Both the position numbers and the translations under genes were made by a program. From positions 5,432,680 through 5,496,679 of the forward strand of contig CAXXFH010000004.1 in the NCBI GenBank assembly GCA_963677085.2: DNA of 64,000 nucleotides. The letters run 5' to 3'. Under the pieces are notes generated by a model. The model was not told the origin of the DNA. It was given only the letters and a program-made list of their open reading frames with translations, and ran no database searches. This DNA comes from G963677085 sp963677085 (GTDB taxonomy: Bacteria > Planctomycetota > Planctomycetia > Pirellulales > Thermoguttaceae). Below, piece after piece: positions 10,892 through 19,772 of this stretch. Position 1 is the stretch's first letter. Each line of letters opens with the position of its first letter.

Positions 10892-12226
10892 TTAGCGGTC
10901 ATCGGCGGATTGCGATGAGGTCTCGCGATCCGCGGGGTGGGTATCGGATGGGGATTGAGTGTCGGACGGTGACTTCGACGAAATCTCGACCATGTTTGCT
11001 TGTACCTTTATGCCCGGTCGCACACGTTGCACGCCGGCAACGATCACCCGGTCGTCGGCTTTCAGACTTGCGACCGTATCCTTGTTTGGCAAACCTTCAG
11101 CCTTGGCGGGCGCAAGGCCTTTGGGGGTGTGCACCATGTTTACCGGCAATACCACTTGCAGTCCGCCGGGTTGTTCCGGTCCTAAGGTAATCGGCCGATA
11201 TTCGACAGTGTTTTTGGCGTTGACAACCAGCAGGTATTTCTTGCCCTGGTCGTTGCAGATCGCTGCCTGCGGAACAAGCAATGTTTTGTAGGGATCGCCA
11301 ATCGGCAAGCGGATGCGCACGAACATACCGGGGCTGAGCAACCTCAGTTTCTTTTTTTCGGCATTCAACTTGGGGTTCGCGAACACACCGCGGATCTGCA
11401 GTGTTCCGGTTGTTGGATCGATGCGGTTGTTGATGAAGTCGATGGTACCCTCGTGTGGATATTTCTCGCCCTCGTCGGCCAAGCCCATTTCCACCGGAAT
11501 CTCCCGTCCTTCGCGCACGGCGGTAATCTTGCCTTCCTGCAACAGACGTTCGACTTGAAGCATGGTGTGCTCATCGATGTCGAAGTAGGCATAGATCGGG
11601 TCCTGCGACACGACGGTAGTCAATAGAGTCTCGTCCTGTTTGATCAGGTTGCCGATGGTCAGCAGGTTGCGCCCGACGACCCCATCGATGGGCGAAGTGA
11701 TTTTTGTGAACTCAACGTTGAGCTTCGCCGACTCCGCATTGGCTTTTTCGGCGGCGACCGCGGCTTGCGCTTCATTTCTCTGCGCCACGTATTTGTCGAT
11801 ATCTTGTTGGCTGATTGCGCCGGGTGTCTTTGCAACCTCCATCGCGCGCGCCACGTCGGCCACAGCCAACTCGAATCGCGCCTTGGCAAGATTGACTTGT
11901 TGTTCCGCGCGGTCCAAGGCAGCCTGATACGGCCGTGGGTCGATCAGGAAGAGGCGTTCGCCCTTTTTCACTTCGGCGCCGGCTTCGAAATCGATAGAGA
12001 CCAGATAACCTGTCACCCGGGCTTGCACGTTGACCGATTCGATGGCGTCAGTACGACCTGTGAAAAAGGCATAGTCCGTCACCGACCGCACGAGAGGCCG
12101 CGCAGCCTGGACTCTTGGGCCGGTCTCTTGTTTTGTCGATTCTGCCGCGTCGTGGCAGCCACAAAGCGAGCCGAGGACAACGATCAGAACCAGCCGGTGC
12201 AGTGATAACGCCCGAGAGTTTGGCAT
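10892..12226 (-). CDS. RND efflux membrane fusion (adaptor) lipoprotein
   Basis: This is the periplasmic adaptor linking the permease to the outer-membrane channel. It has a lipoprotein signal with lipobox LCGC (Cys24). It then shows a barrel-sandwich half motif (NVQARVTGYLVSIDFEAGAEVKKG), an alpha-helical hairpin (about 85-165), the second lipoyl half (ITSPIDGVVGRNLLTIGNLI), a beta-barrel (PGMFVRIRLPIG) and a membrane-proximal domain. The length of 444 residues includes a Ser/Thr-rich tail. It is the first gene of the adaptor-permease operon. No TetR-type repressor is adjacent, so regulation is not visible. Confidence 0.92.
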   Translation of the reverse strand: MPNSRALSLHRLVLIVVLGSLCGCHDAAESTKQETGPRVQAARPLVRSVTDYAFFTGRTDAIESVNVQARVTGYLVSIDFEAGAEVKKGERLFLIDPRPYQAALDRAEQQVNLAKARFELAVADVARAMEVAKTPGAISQQDIDKYVAQRNEAQAAVAAEKANAESAKLNVEFTKITSPIDGVVGRNLLTIGNLIKQDETLLTTVVSQDPIYAYFDIDEHTMLQVERLLQEGKITAVREGREIPVEMGLADEGEKYPHEGTIDFINNRIDPTTGTLQIRGVFANPKLNAEKKKLRLLSPGMFVRIRLPIGDPYKTLLVPQAAICNDQGKKYLLVVNAKNTVEYRPITLGPEQPGGLQVVLPVNMVHTPKGLAPAKAEGLPNKDTVASLKADDRVIVAGVQRVRPGIKVQANMVEISSKSPSDTQSPSDTHPADRETSSQSADDR

Positions 12227-12436
12227 GATAGTGCTTATTGATGTTTGCGCAGAGGGTGAGTTAGTCGCGTTGAGCCGGTTTCACGGTTTGCCGGACTTCT
12301 ATCGATCCTCAACCCCCACTGCTAGCCGAATTGTTCTTGTTAGTTCGTTTTCCGTAGGCCGGTAAAATACCAACCTGCTGTAATATAGGTTCCCATTTGG
12401 GGTTTCCACTGGTGTGGGATCCTCCCGTGGACCACG

Positions 12437-15151
12437 TTACGAATTCGGGCAACTTGTCGGTTCGATGACGTGTCCGGCCCAGCCTTCTACCCATCGCGAC
12501 ACCCAGATACCCGTAACCGTCGACCAAACGGCCAGCCCGCCGAGCACTCCCCAGGCCCGCCAGTCAAGTCGGGCGAGCCCGAAGAAGTTGTTTACTTCTG
12601 GGCAGTAGATGATGAACAATTGCAGCACGCCGGCCAGCAACAACGAGAACACGATCCACGGATTGGCCCAGAAGCCGATGCCGTCGAAATCGCGGATAAT
12701 GGCAATTCGCACGAAGGCATAGACCACCACGCCGGTGAAGGCCATCGTCTGAGCATATTGCAGATCGTGCGAACTGAACCAGTAGTAGCCGATAAGGAAC
12801 ACGAGGAAGTTTTCGATACCCTTTTTCAAGCCGATGATCACGGTGGTCCAGACCAGCCCCCTGTTGAGGATGTTCTCGTCGCGCTTTCGCGGCTTGCGTT
12901 TCATGATGCCCGGGTTGGCCGGGTCGACACCCAACGCCACGGCCGGCGCCACGTCGGTCAGCAGGTTGATCCACAGGACCATGATGGCCGTTAGCGGTTG
13001 CAGGCCGAACAAGGCTCCCAGCAGCACCGTGAGCACCTCGCCCACGTTACAGGTCAACAGGTAGTTGACGAACTTACGGATGTTGTCGAAGATGCGGCGG
13101 CCCTGTTCTACGGCGGCCACAATGGTGCCGTAGTTGTCGTCCAGCAGAACTAGGCCCGAGGCATCTTTCGCGGCGTCGGTACCGCGCAGCCCCATAGCCA
13201 CGCCCACGTCGGCTTGTTTCAATGCGGGCGAATCGTTTACGCCGTCGCCCGTCATCGACGCGAAGTGGCCGGTGCGCTGCAACGATTCGAGAACGCGAAC
13301 CTTTGTCAGCGGTGTGGCTCGGGCGACAATGTCGAGCTGCGGCACGCGGCGATCAAGTTCCTCGTCGCTGATGCCATCCAATTCTTTGCCGGTTGCCGAG
13401 TTCTGGCCCATTCCTAGACGTTTGGCGATGGCTTTGGCAGTAAGGGCGTGGTCGCCCGTAATCATTACTGTGCGGATGCCGGCCTGGTGTGCTTCGGCCA
13501 CCGCCTTGCGCACCTCGGGTCGTGGCGGGTCGATCATTCCGATCAGCCCAAGCAACGTGAAATTGTCTTCGGCGACGGCCGCGTCGAGCGTATCCGGATC
13601 GGTGTCTCCCGGCAATGTTTGCTCTGCGATAGCCAAGACACGCAGGGCTTGGCTTTCGAACGTTTCGAGCATCTGCTGGATGGCCTTTTGCTGCTCGGCA
13701 TCGAAGGGTTTCGTCTCCCCTCGAATTGATACCTGAGTACACTTTTCGAGGATGTAGTCGGGTGCGCCCTTCGACAGACAAATGACATTGCCCTCGTACC
13801 GATTGATGGTGGTCATCATCTTTCGGTCGCTGGTGAAGGGTATTTCATTCAAACGCGGGCACTTGGTGTCGATCTCGTCGAGATTCCATCCGTCTTTTTC
13901 AGCCACGACGAGCAGGGCGATTTCGGTAGGGTCGCCCAGGTATTCGGCCTTGCCGTCCTTTTCGATTTTTCGCGCGTTGTTGCACGCCGCGGCGGCAGCC
14001 ACCAACAGGTCCAAGCGGCGGTTCTTTTCGGCGTGCCGAAACTGAATGGCTCCGATGCTCGGATCGTATCCTTCGCCGGTGACGAAATACGGGTCGTAGC
14101 CGGGCACGAAAAGGGCCTGGACGGTCATTTCGTTTTTCGTCAGCGTTCCCGTCTTATCGGTGCAGATGGTATCGACCGATCCGAGCGATTCGACGACCGA
14201 TAGCCGTCGGGCCAACGCCCGGCGAAGGGCCATCTGTTGGGCACCAACCGCCAATGCAAACGAAAGCACGACCGGCAGGCTTTCTGGAATCGCTCCCACG
14301 CCCAAGCTCAGCGAGAAAATGGCGATCTCGGCAAACGACATCGCGTGTTTCACTGCCAGCAGAACGGCCACCGCGATCACCATCAAAATGATGACCAGGG
14401 TAATCTGTTTCGAGAGATGGTCGACTTCCAATTCAAACGCGGTGCGTGGCGTCTTGGCTTCGCGCAGTGCTTGGGCCACCTTGCCCAACTCGGTTCGCAT
14501 ACCGGTTTCGGCGACTACCGCTCGGCCCGTGCCACGAACGACAGTCGTGCCGGCGTAGATGACGCTTGTGCGGTCGGCCAGATCGGCCTCCGGGCTAGTC
14601 TCGTTCAACTCTTTTTCAGCCGGTACCGACTCACCGGTGAGCATGGCTTCGTCGATAGCCAAGGCATGTTCTTCTATTACGCGAGCATCGGCCGGCACCC
14701 GCATTCCTTCTTCGAGCAAGACGATGTCGCCCGGGACGAGTTCGGTTACCGCCAGTTCGGCCGGTTGATCGTCGCGCAAAACAGTGACCGCCTCGACCAG
14801 GTAACTCTTCAGCGATGCCATCATCCGCGACGCTTTGTACTCCTGCATAAACGAGAGCACCGTGTTGACCACGAGAATGGCAGCAATAAACGTTGCGTCA
14901 GTCCATTGGTCCGTAAACAGCGCCACCCCGAAGGCAACGTAGAGGACTAGGTTGAAAAAGCCGTGAAGCTGATTCCACAGAATGGTCCAGGCAGAGACCG
15001 ACTTTTCCTCCTCGATCTTGTTTGGACCGAACTGGGATAGCCGTTTTTGCGCTTCGCTGTTGCTAAGCCCTTGGGGCGAACTTTTCAACTCTGCTAACGC
15101 TTGATCCACCGGCATGGCATGCCACGCCTTCGCGCCGTTGTCCGTTGCCAC
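12437..15151 (-). CDS. P2-type cation-transporting ATPase (Ca2+/Mg2+/Na+ class)
   Basis: A 904-residue P-type ATPase. The N-terminal cation ATPase domain (HAMPVDQALAELKSS) is followed by the actuator motif LTGESVPAEK, the M4 motif GAIPESLPVVL, and the phosphorylation motif CTDKTGTLTKNE with Asp332. Further motifs are the nucleotide-binding KGAPDYIL and the hinge TGDGVNDSPALKQADVG, then the C-terminal cation ATPase helices. PESLP in M4 (rather than PEGLP) and the N-terminal domain place it among PMR1/PMA1-like P2 pumps; the ion cannot be fixed from sequence. It reads in the same direction as the efflux operon but is 210 bases from it and probably independent. Confidence 0.92.
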   Translation of the reverse strand: MATDNGAKAWHAMPVDQALAELKSSPQGLSNSEAQKRLSQFGPNKIEEEKSVSAWTILWNQLHGFFNLVLYVAFGVALFTDQWTDATFIAAILVVNTVLSFMQEYKASRMMASLKSYLVEAVTVLRDDQPAELAVTELVPGDIVLLEEGMRVPADARVIEEHALAIDEAMLTGESVPAEKELNETSPEADLADRTSVIYAGTTVVRGTGRAVVAETGMRTELGKVAQALREAKTPRTAFELEVDHLSKQITLVIILMVIAVAVLLAVKHAMSFAEIAIFSLSLGVGAIPESLPVVLSFALAVGAQQMALRRALARRLSVVESLGSVDTICTDKTGTLTKNEMTVQALFVPGYDPYFVTGEGYDPSIGAIQFRHAEKNRRLDLLVAAAAACNNARKIEKDGKAEYLGDPTEIALLVVAEKDGWNLDEIDTKCPRLNEIPFTSDRKMMTTINRYEGNVICLSKGAPDYILEKCTQVSIRGETKPFDAEQQKAIQQMLETFESQALRVLAIAEQTLPGDTDPDTLDAAVAEDNFTLLGLIGMIDPPRPEVRKAVAEAHQAGIRTVMITGDHALTAKAIAKRLGMGQNSATGKELDGISDEELDRRVPQLDIVARATPLTKVRVLESLQRTGHFASMTGDGVNDSPALKQADVGVAMGLRGTDAAKDASGLVLLDDNYGTIVAAVEQGRRIFDNIRKFVNYLLTCNVGEVLTVLLGALFGLQPLTAIMVLWINLLTDVAPAVALGVDPANPGIMKRKPRKRDENILNRGLVWTTVIIGLKKGIENFLVFLIGYYWFSSHDLQYAQTMAFTGVVVYAFVRIAIIRDFDGIGFWANPWIVFSLLLAGVLQLFIIYCPEVNNFFGLARLDWRAWGVLGGLAVWSTVTGIWVSRWVEGWAGHVIEPTSCPNS

Positions 15152-15392
15152 GATGTTACCCCTGTTGATTTGATTAGTGCGCGTCGATTGGGGCAGCGAT
15201 CAAAGTACCCAAGACGTTGAGTCCGGATTGACTTCGGAACGAGCAGTCGGACGCATCCCGAGAATTGCAGCCCGGGCTTCACGTCGCTGCAGGAATCAAC
15301 CGAGGACCCAAAATAGTAAGCGCTGGGAGTCGGACAAGTGGTGTGGGTCCGACGGCGCTTGCGGTAGGTACAGGCTTGAGCATTTACCCCAG

Positions 15393-15496
15393 GGCGGCAG
15401 GGCCGCCAGCCAAACGGTGCTACCGCACCCAGGCAGAACCCCGCTCCCGTTGGTCGCTATTCTTGTCAAAAACCTTAACGATCTTCGAGGTTGGTA
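15393..15496 (+). repeat. Dispersed two-hairpin repeat family A, copy 1
   Basis: About 100 bases, starting with an inverted repeat (GGCGGC/GCCGCC around AGG, 15393-15407), then a second small hairpin (GGTGC/GCACC), then the core GCTCCCGTTGGTCGCT (15443-15458) and an AAC..TTAACGATCTTCGAGGTT tail. Copies are at 20525-20630 (same strand) and 57385-57490 (opposite strand), always between genes. It resembles a REP/MITE-type element. Confidence 0.75.
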
Positions 15497-15632
15497 GTCC
15501 AGAGGTTTTCCAGACACTAGAACTATACCTCACGATGGGAAAGCTACCCCCAGTATCGCCGCACATTCGTTAAGTAACTGGTAGACAGATAGTTACAGCC
15601 AGGCTTTCGGGTCAAGATGGGCGGGTGGCCCG

Positions 15633-15845
15633 CTATGTTCCGCTCTTGCCCGCAACGAGAAATCGTGCAAGGACGCTGACCAAGTTGTCGACGGCCTTGG
15701 CGTCGGGAAACGCGACCGTAAGCCGATGCGCCCCCGATTCGTCAAGTTGGAAACACTGCGGGAGTCCATCACGCACTTGTTCGACGAATCCTTCCGGAGT
15801 CGGTTGCGCCAGGGGCCGCAGTCGCCGAGTGAGGGTGGTTCGCAT
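15633..15845 (-). CDS. Small hypothetical protein or gene remnant
   Basis: A 70-residue ORF starting MRTTLTRRLRPLAQ, with a plausible globular segment (GAHRLTVAFPDAKAVDNLVSVLARFL). There is no recognisable family and no clear ribosome-binding site. It may be a real small gene or the leftover of a longer one. Low confidence; the overlapping plus-strand ORF has an unlikely Arg/Ser-rich composition and is left out. Confidence 0.25.
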   Translation of the reverse strand: MRTTLTRRLRPLAQPTPEGFVEQVRDGLPQCFQLDESGAHRLTVAFPDAKAVDNLVSVLARFLVAGKSGT

Positions 15846-15972
15846 CGGTGGAGATGTTTCTGTCAGGAAAGCCCCTGCCGCGAACCCCCCTCTTTTTCAG
15901 AGTGAGAGGGAAGAAGATTTTACAAAAGGTTCTTAGGGTAACTCAGAAATAATTTCGGCATTTGCGTCGTCC

Positions 15973-17427
15973 CTCAGTTCGACTTTCGCACTTTATCCGG
16001 CTGCTGCGACCGTGTTTTCCAGGGTTTGCAGGATTTTTCGGCTACCCGGGCCGGAGAGGCCGAGTGACAAAACGTACTGGCGGACGCACATCCTTCGCAG
16101 GGTGCCGAGCATGTCGGCGAAGGAAGCGTGGGGTTGCTGAGGAAACCAAGGCCGTGGAAGCGGCCGGTAGTGAGCATGACCATTCTCGACAAACCACAAC
16201 ACGATCAGGCTGTAAAGCAGCATCGTCGTAGGCGCGGTTCGTTCGACGGCTTGGCGGGTCCAGCCTTGCGGCTCTTCGAAGCCCAGGTGTTGTTTGCTGT
16301 CCCGGAAGGCGACCTCGATGGACCAGCGCATGGCATACCAAGTGAGGATGTCTTCGGCCGTCGCCTCGTGGCGGGTGGAGTAGAAGGCTTCCTGGCCGCG
16401 ACCGCCGCGGACGGCTTCAACGGCCACCACGCGCAACGGCCGATCGGGCACCGCATGCACTCTTGCCTCGGCGTCGGCCAGCCGCGTGGTTTCGGTCCGC
16501 CCGTAAATGGCGAGCGCGACATGCCGGCAGCGTTCGCCAAGCATCTGCTGGGGAGTCGGCAGGCGTTGCCCGCGTTTGCGTGGTCGACCTTTGCGGCCCG
16601 GCTTGGAGGCGGCAGGGGCGTCGTAAAGTCGCGCGTTCTTCAGCAAGCGACTCGTCAGGTGGCAGTTGTCGGGCAGGTGGGCCAGCATGCTTTTACCCCC
16701 ATAGGCCGAGTCGCCCACCACGTGAAAACATCGCTCGGGAAAGCGTCGGCAAAGCAAGCGGATCATTTCCACTGCCAATTCGGGCCGCGTACGATAGGTG
16801 CGTCGATGTTTCCGTGCCTTGGCCTTATTCAAGTAGAGCCGAAAGAGGATCGGCAGGCAGAAAGGACGCTCCGGCCACCACGGAAAGCGAACCACGACTC
16901 CCAGCACGACCCAACTGTGACCCCAGTTGGTGATCGTCTTGCTACGGCTGGAGAGCAAGGGGTCGTGGTGCATGCCGCACCCGAACATCTTCCGCCCCCG
17001 CTTCCGCGCCAAGGTGTCGTCGATTCCCAGCAATACTTGTTCGTTCGGTACCCAGGGGATCAGCCGGAAGACGGCCAATCCCAACTCGTCTCGCGACCAA
17101 CGGGCCTGGGCGAAGAGGCGATGGAAGGTCGAGTGGTGTTTCGTGCCCACGGCGCCGGCGGCGAGGATCATGCCCGTCACGGTGCGCCGACCGGCAAAAG
17201 TCCAGCCCGCCAGCAAGGTCATGAAATTCGCGAACGAAGGCACGGTCATCACCACGGCCAGGGGTTGCAACAAGACACAAAACGAAGTAACAAGACTCAT
17301 GTGAGCCTCCTTTGGGTGAACGGAAGTGGTTGGTACCCCCGTCCATCTTGAGCGAGGCTCACGCCATAAATCAAGGCTGCTATCAGTTGCAGCAGCGATA
17401 GTGCGAAAAGTGCGAAAGTTGAACTAA
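15973..17427 (-). mobile_element. IS4/IS701-like insertion sequence, copy 1
   Basis: About 1455 bases, essentially identical to 46349-47803. The ends are imperfect inverted repeats: left TTCGACTTTCGCACTT, right (complement) TTCAACTTTCGCACTT, preceded by CTCAG on the left and CTTAG on the right. The element encodes one DDE transposase. I see no target-site duplication. The right end abuts the IS5-like element, which used the terminal TAA of this IS as its target. Confidence 0.85.
15993..17300 (-). CDS. DDE transposase of IS4/IS701-like element, copy 1
   Basis: A 435-residue transposase. The N-terminal half (MTVPSFANFMTLLAGW, HSTFHRLFAQARWS) resembles the DDE_5 superfamily used by IS701-type elements. 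The acidic DDTLARKRG could supply the first catalytic Asp, VVGDSAYGGK the second, and YAMRWSIEVAFRDSKQHLG is the typical Y-(2)-R-(3)-E-(6)-K signature with the catalytic Glu. An AGGAGG-like ribosome site precedes the ATG. It looks intact, so the copy may be active. Assignment to IS4 versus IS701 is tentative. Confidence 0.85.
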   Translation of the reverse strand: MSLVTSFCVLLQPLAVVMTVPSFANFMTLLAGWTFAGRRTVTGMILAAGAVGTKHHSTFHRLFAQARWSRDELGLAVFRLIPWVPNEQVLLGIDDTLARKRGRKMFGCGMHHDPLLSSRSKTITNWGHSWVVLGVVVRFPWWPERPFCLPILFRLYLNKAKARKHRRTYRTRPELAVEMIRLLCRRFPERCFHVVGDSAYGGKSMLAHLPDNCHLTSRLLKNARLYDAPAASKPGRKGRPRKRGQRLPTPQQMLGERCRHVALAIYGRTETTRLADAEARVHAVPDRPLRVVAVEAVRGGRGQEAFYSTRHEATAEDILTWYAMRWSIEVAFRDSKQHLGFEEPQGWTRQAVERTAPTTMLLYSLIVLWFVENGHAHYRPLPRPWFPQQPHASFADMLGTLRRMCVRQYVLSLGLSGPGSRKILQTLENTVAAAG

Positions 17428-18386
17428 GAGGCTATCCGGAAAGGGGTGTTTGTTGTAAGTAGTGAGGCTGCATAGAATTACACCTCCAAATTCAAGGAAA
17501 GGTAATTGCTATGCAGACGATTACGCGAAAGCGATATACGACCGATTTGACCGATGAACAATGGGCAATCCTGGAGCCGCTGATTCCACCCGCGAAGCGG
17601 GGAGGACGACACCGCACGGTGAACCTGCGGGAGGTGATCAACACGATCCTGTACCTCAATCGCACGGGCTGCCAATGGGACATGCTGCCCCATGACTTGT
17701 TGCCCAAAAGCACGGTGTACGACTATTTTGCCCGCTGGCGCGATGACGGCACGTGGCAACGGATGATGGATGCCCTGCGAGCCCGGGTCCGGACGGCGGT
17801 CGGCCGAGAGCCGACGCCCAGTGCCGCAGTGATCGACAGCCAGACGGTCAAGACCACGGAGGCTGGCGGGGAACGCGGATACGACCCCGGCAAGAAGACC
17901 ACCGGCCGAAAACGCCATTTTCTCGTGGATACGCTGGGCTTGCTGCTGGTTGTCGTGGTGACCAGCGCGGCCTGGGATGATGCCTGGGCGGTCCCGTCGG
18001 TGTTGGGACAGATGCGTCGGCGTGACTATCCGCGATTGCACACGATCTTTGCGGACCAGAAGTACCACAACCATGACTTGGAAGCCTGGATGGCACAATC
18101 CCACCAACCCTGGAAGCTGGAAGTCGTCCCGCGACGGGAGACGCCTGGCCGGTTCGAGTTGCAGCCCAAACGCTGGGTGGTGGAACGCACCTATGCGTGG
18201 AACGGACGGTATCGTCGGCACAACAAAGACCTGGAGCGGCGAACGGATTCGAGCGAGTCGATGATCCGCATCAGCACGATTCACTTGATACTCCGACGTC
18301 TGACCAAGCCCCATCCCGTTCCTGAGTTCCATTACCGTGCCGCGTGAAAAGCCTCAATTTCCCGGGGAATCTTCCCGGATAGCCTC
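17428..18386 (+). mobile_element. IS5-like insertion sequence, copy 1 (intact)
   Basis: 959 bases with terminal inverted repeats GAGGCTATCCGG at both ends, flanked by TAA on each side (17425-17427 and 18387-18389), consistent with the 3-bp duplications of IS5-group elements. The left TAA is also the last bases of the neighbouring IS4/IS701-like element, so this IS landed exactly at that element's end. A second copy is at 62253-63213. Confidence 0.9.
17511..18347 (+). CDS. IS5-family transposase, copy 1
   Basis: A 278-residue single-ORF DDE transposase. The N-terminal DUF4096-like region (YTTDLTDEQWAILEPLIPPAK...GCQWDMLPHDLLPKSTVYDYF) is followed by VIDSQTVKTTE (first Asp), a central FADQKYHNHDL (second Asp) and VVERTYAWNGRYRRHNKDLE carrying the catalytic Glu. 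AAGGTAAT sits just before the ATG. Unlike copy 2 it is unbroken, so it could supply transposase in trans. Confidence 0.92.
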   Translation: MQTITRKRYTTDLTDEQWAILEPLIPPAKRGGRHRTVNLREVINTILYLNRTGCQWDMLPHDLLPKSTVYDYFARWRDDGTWQRMMDALRARVRTAVGREPTPSAAVIDSQTVKTTEAGGERGYDPGKKTTGRKRHFLVDTLGLLLVVVVTSAAWDDAWAVPSVLGQMRRRDYPRLHTIFADQKYHNHDLEAWMAQSHQPWKLEVVPRRETPGRFELQPKRWVVERTYAWNGRYRRHNKDLERRTDSSESMIRISTIHLILRRLTKPHPVPEFHYRAA

Positions 18387-18389
18387 TAA

Positions 18390-18773
18390 GGCCGGCCGTC
18401 TTACCCCGAGAACGGTCGGCCCAAGAACTCCCACCTTTCTCTCTGGCTCGATGCCGAGCCCAAGCGGCCGTTGTCGAATTCGACGGGCCAATTTCTGTGG
18501 CGTGAGAAAAATGTCCAGGCCGGGTACTGCTTTCGGCGAAGAATTCCCGGCGACCGGCTCGCCGTGCGGCAAGTTGCCCACAAGACAGATTTCCCTGTCA
18601 CAAATCGAAAAGAACGCGATTTCACGCGGTTTTCTTGAGCAAGAGGCTTCCGAGGCATCTCCAGTCGAGCGCAAAAGGCACTTGACCGTCAACACTCCCG
18701 CATGCTACGCTCGAGCCTTGTTGTAATTGCGTCTCATTATCAGCTTCGGCCCCACAGGCTTGCCTTCTCCCCA
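18390..18773. other. Gap between IS5-like element and hemP
   Basis: No convincing gene. The minus-strand ORF 18354-18695 runs into the IS end and has no family resemblance. The last part holds a possible hemP promoter, listed separately. Confidence 0.4.
18682..18741 (+). promoter_or_regulatory. Putative hemP promoter with Fur-like half-site
   Basis: TTGACC (18682-18687) and TACGCT (18706-18711) with an 18-base spacer could be -35/-10. About 10 bases downstream lies AATTGCGTCTCATTATCA, which contains GTCTCATT, identical to the right half of the palindrome at 19303-19317. Only one half-site is well kept, so the operator call is tentative. Confidence 0.4.
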
Positions 18774-18962
18774 ATGCCCCCATCTCAGAACCCACCTCCC
18801 GAGCCAGCGAAGGACGACGCGGCGGCACGGCACTCGTCGCCTCCTTGGACCGTTCGTTCCGAGGATCTGCTTCTCGGTGGCCGAGAACTACAAATTCTGC
18901 ATGGCGGGGAGACCTATCGCCTCATTCTCACCCGCAACAACCGGCTAATTCTTCAGAAGTAA
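18774..18962 (+). CDS. hemP: HemP-like hemin uptake small protein
   Basis: A 62-residue protein. The last 36 residues (VRSEDLLLGGRELQILHGG, then YRLILTRNNRLILQK) match the HemP family pattern: Ser, a hydrophobic stretch, E-x-I-x-HGG, Y-x-L, and a terminal LIL-x-K. HemP proteins are small factors tied to haem uptake; in proteobacteria they are Fur-controlled and can activate haem-receptor genes. The start at 18774 is preferred because upstream codons show nothing conserved. The Pro/Ala-rich N-terminus is probably disordered. No TonB receptor lies next to it in this window. Confidence 0.75.
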   Translation: MPPSQNPPPEPAKDDAAARHSSPPWTVRSEDLLLGGRELQILHGGETYRLILTRNNRLILQK

Positions 18963-19146
18963 GGACGGTCCAAAGGACTGCTACCTATTCCGCAAGGGCA
19001 TCGGTAGCTTCTGCAAAAGGCCGGGATGTCGATCCGTAATCTCCGGTGCCGGAGCGTCTTCCGCCAAATGCGATGGCCTCATGCAAACGACCGGGGAAAC
19101 ATTGTCGATTCCTTGGTTGATTGTGGAACACTTCGTTATGTTCTCT

Positions 19147-19173
19147 CCCGGAACCCGGGCTCCCTTTGGTCGC
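19147..19173 (+). repeat. Hairpin plus TTGGTCGC core, degenerate copy
   Basis: A CCCGG/CCGGG hairpin directly followed by CTCCCTTTGGTCGC, one mismatch from the core shared by repeat families A and B. The same arrangement (hairpin then core) occurs at 49755-49782 in the opposite orientation. Confidence 0.55.
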
Positions 19174-19262
19174 TCTCGTTCCACAAGCAACGCAGAACCC
19201 AGCGATTTCGCAACGGCCTTTCGTCCCCGCCGAGAATTTTTCGGAAATTGCCGCAAACCCTC

Positions 19263-19319
19263 TTGACGGCCGAAGGGCGTGAGTTAAACTGAAACCTGCA
19301 ATTGAGACTCAGTCTCATT
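19263..19319 (+). promoter_or_regulatory. Promoter overlapped by a Fur-family 7-1-7 operator
   Basis: TTGACG (19263-19268), a 16-base spacer and TAAACT (19285-19290) resemble a sigma-70 promoter. Ten bases after the -10, at the expected start site, is the perfect 15-base palindrome TGAGACTCAGTCTCA (19303-19317; 8 of 9 arm bases pair over 19301-19319). The 7-1-7 layout is that of Fur-family boxes (compare TGATAAT-N-ATTATCA). Placement over the start site suggests repression. The first gene downstream is the DUF1559 gene. Confidence 0.6.
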
Positions 19320-19772
19320 GCTTGCTAGCCAACGACGAGCCTACTCGTCTCTCGCCAGCCCGCGTGTGTTGACTTCCTGTCGGCCTACGACAGTCGATCG
19401 ACACAATTATGCCAGCCTGCGGTCCTACTGGCCTTACGCAGCCAATTCACGAAGAGCGTCCTAAGTGGAAGCGTCGATTCGTGAATCCAACACCCGATAC
19501 TTCGGTGTTCGTTAGGTAAGCGCCAATTGGTTGCCGCCAGCCAGCTTCTTCGCCCCAGTCGGCAGTGAACTGTTGACGGCCAACCCGCATTATTGCCTGC
19601 CTGGGCATGCTGTCCCGAACGCCGCTGGGCACGGAATCGCCCGGTCGCCGCTGTGGTTTCGAACGACGGTTGAAGCTGGCAACTCAGATCAGCTTTTGGG
19701 TGCCGTTTGAGCACGGGCCTCAAAAGCACTACCAGCAACTTCGTTTCACTTCGCAGAGAGAGGAGCATCGGG

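Larger units (their letters stand above)
15152..15972. other. Intergenic stretch upstream of the P-type ATPase gene
   Basis: It holds repeat family A copy 1 and one small minus-strand ORF (15633-15845, listed separately). I see no other gene. The promoter of the ATPase gene should lie just above 15151. Confidence 0.5.
18963..19772. other. Long upstream region of the DUF1559 gene
   Basis: Holds a hairpin-plus-core repeat (19147-19173), a promoter with a Fur-type palindrome (19263-19317) and about 450 bases of possible leader. The overlapping minus-strand ORF (19385-19786) shows no recognisable protein features. Confidence 0.5.

Noticed and set aside
16128..17351. 407-codon plus-strand ORF over IS copy 1, repeated at 46504-47727
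   Set aside because: Antisense of the transposase; composition and lack of family motifs mark it as a shadow.
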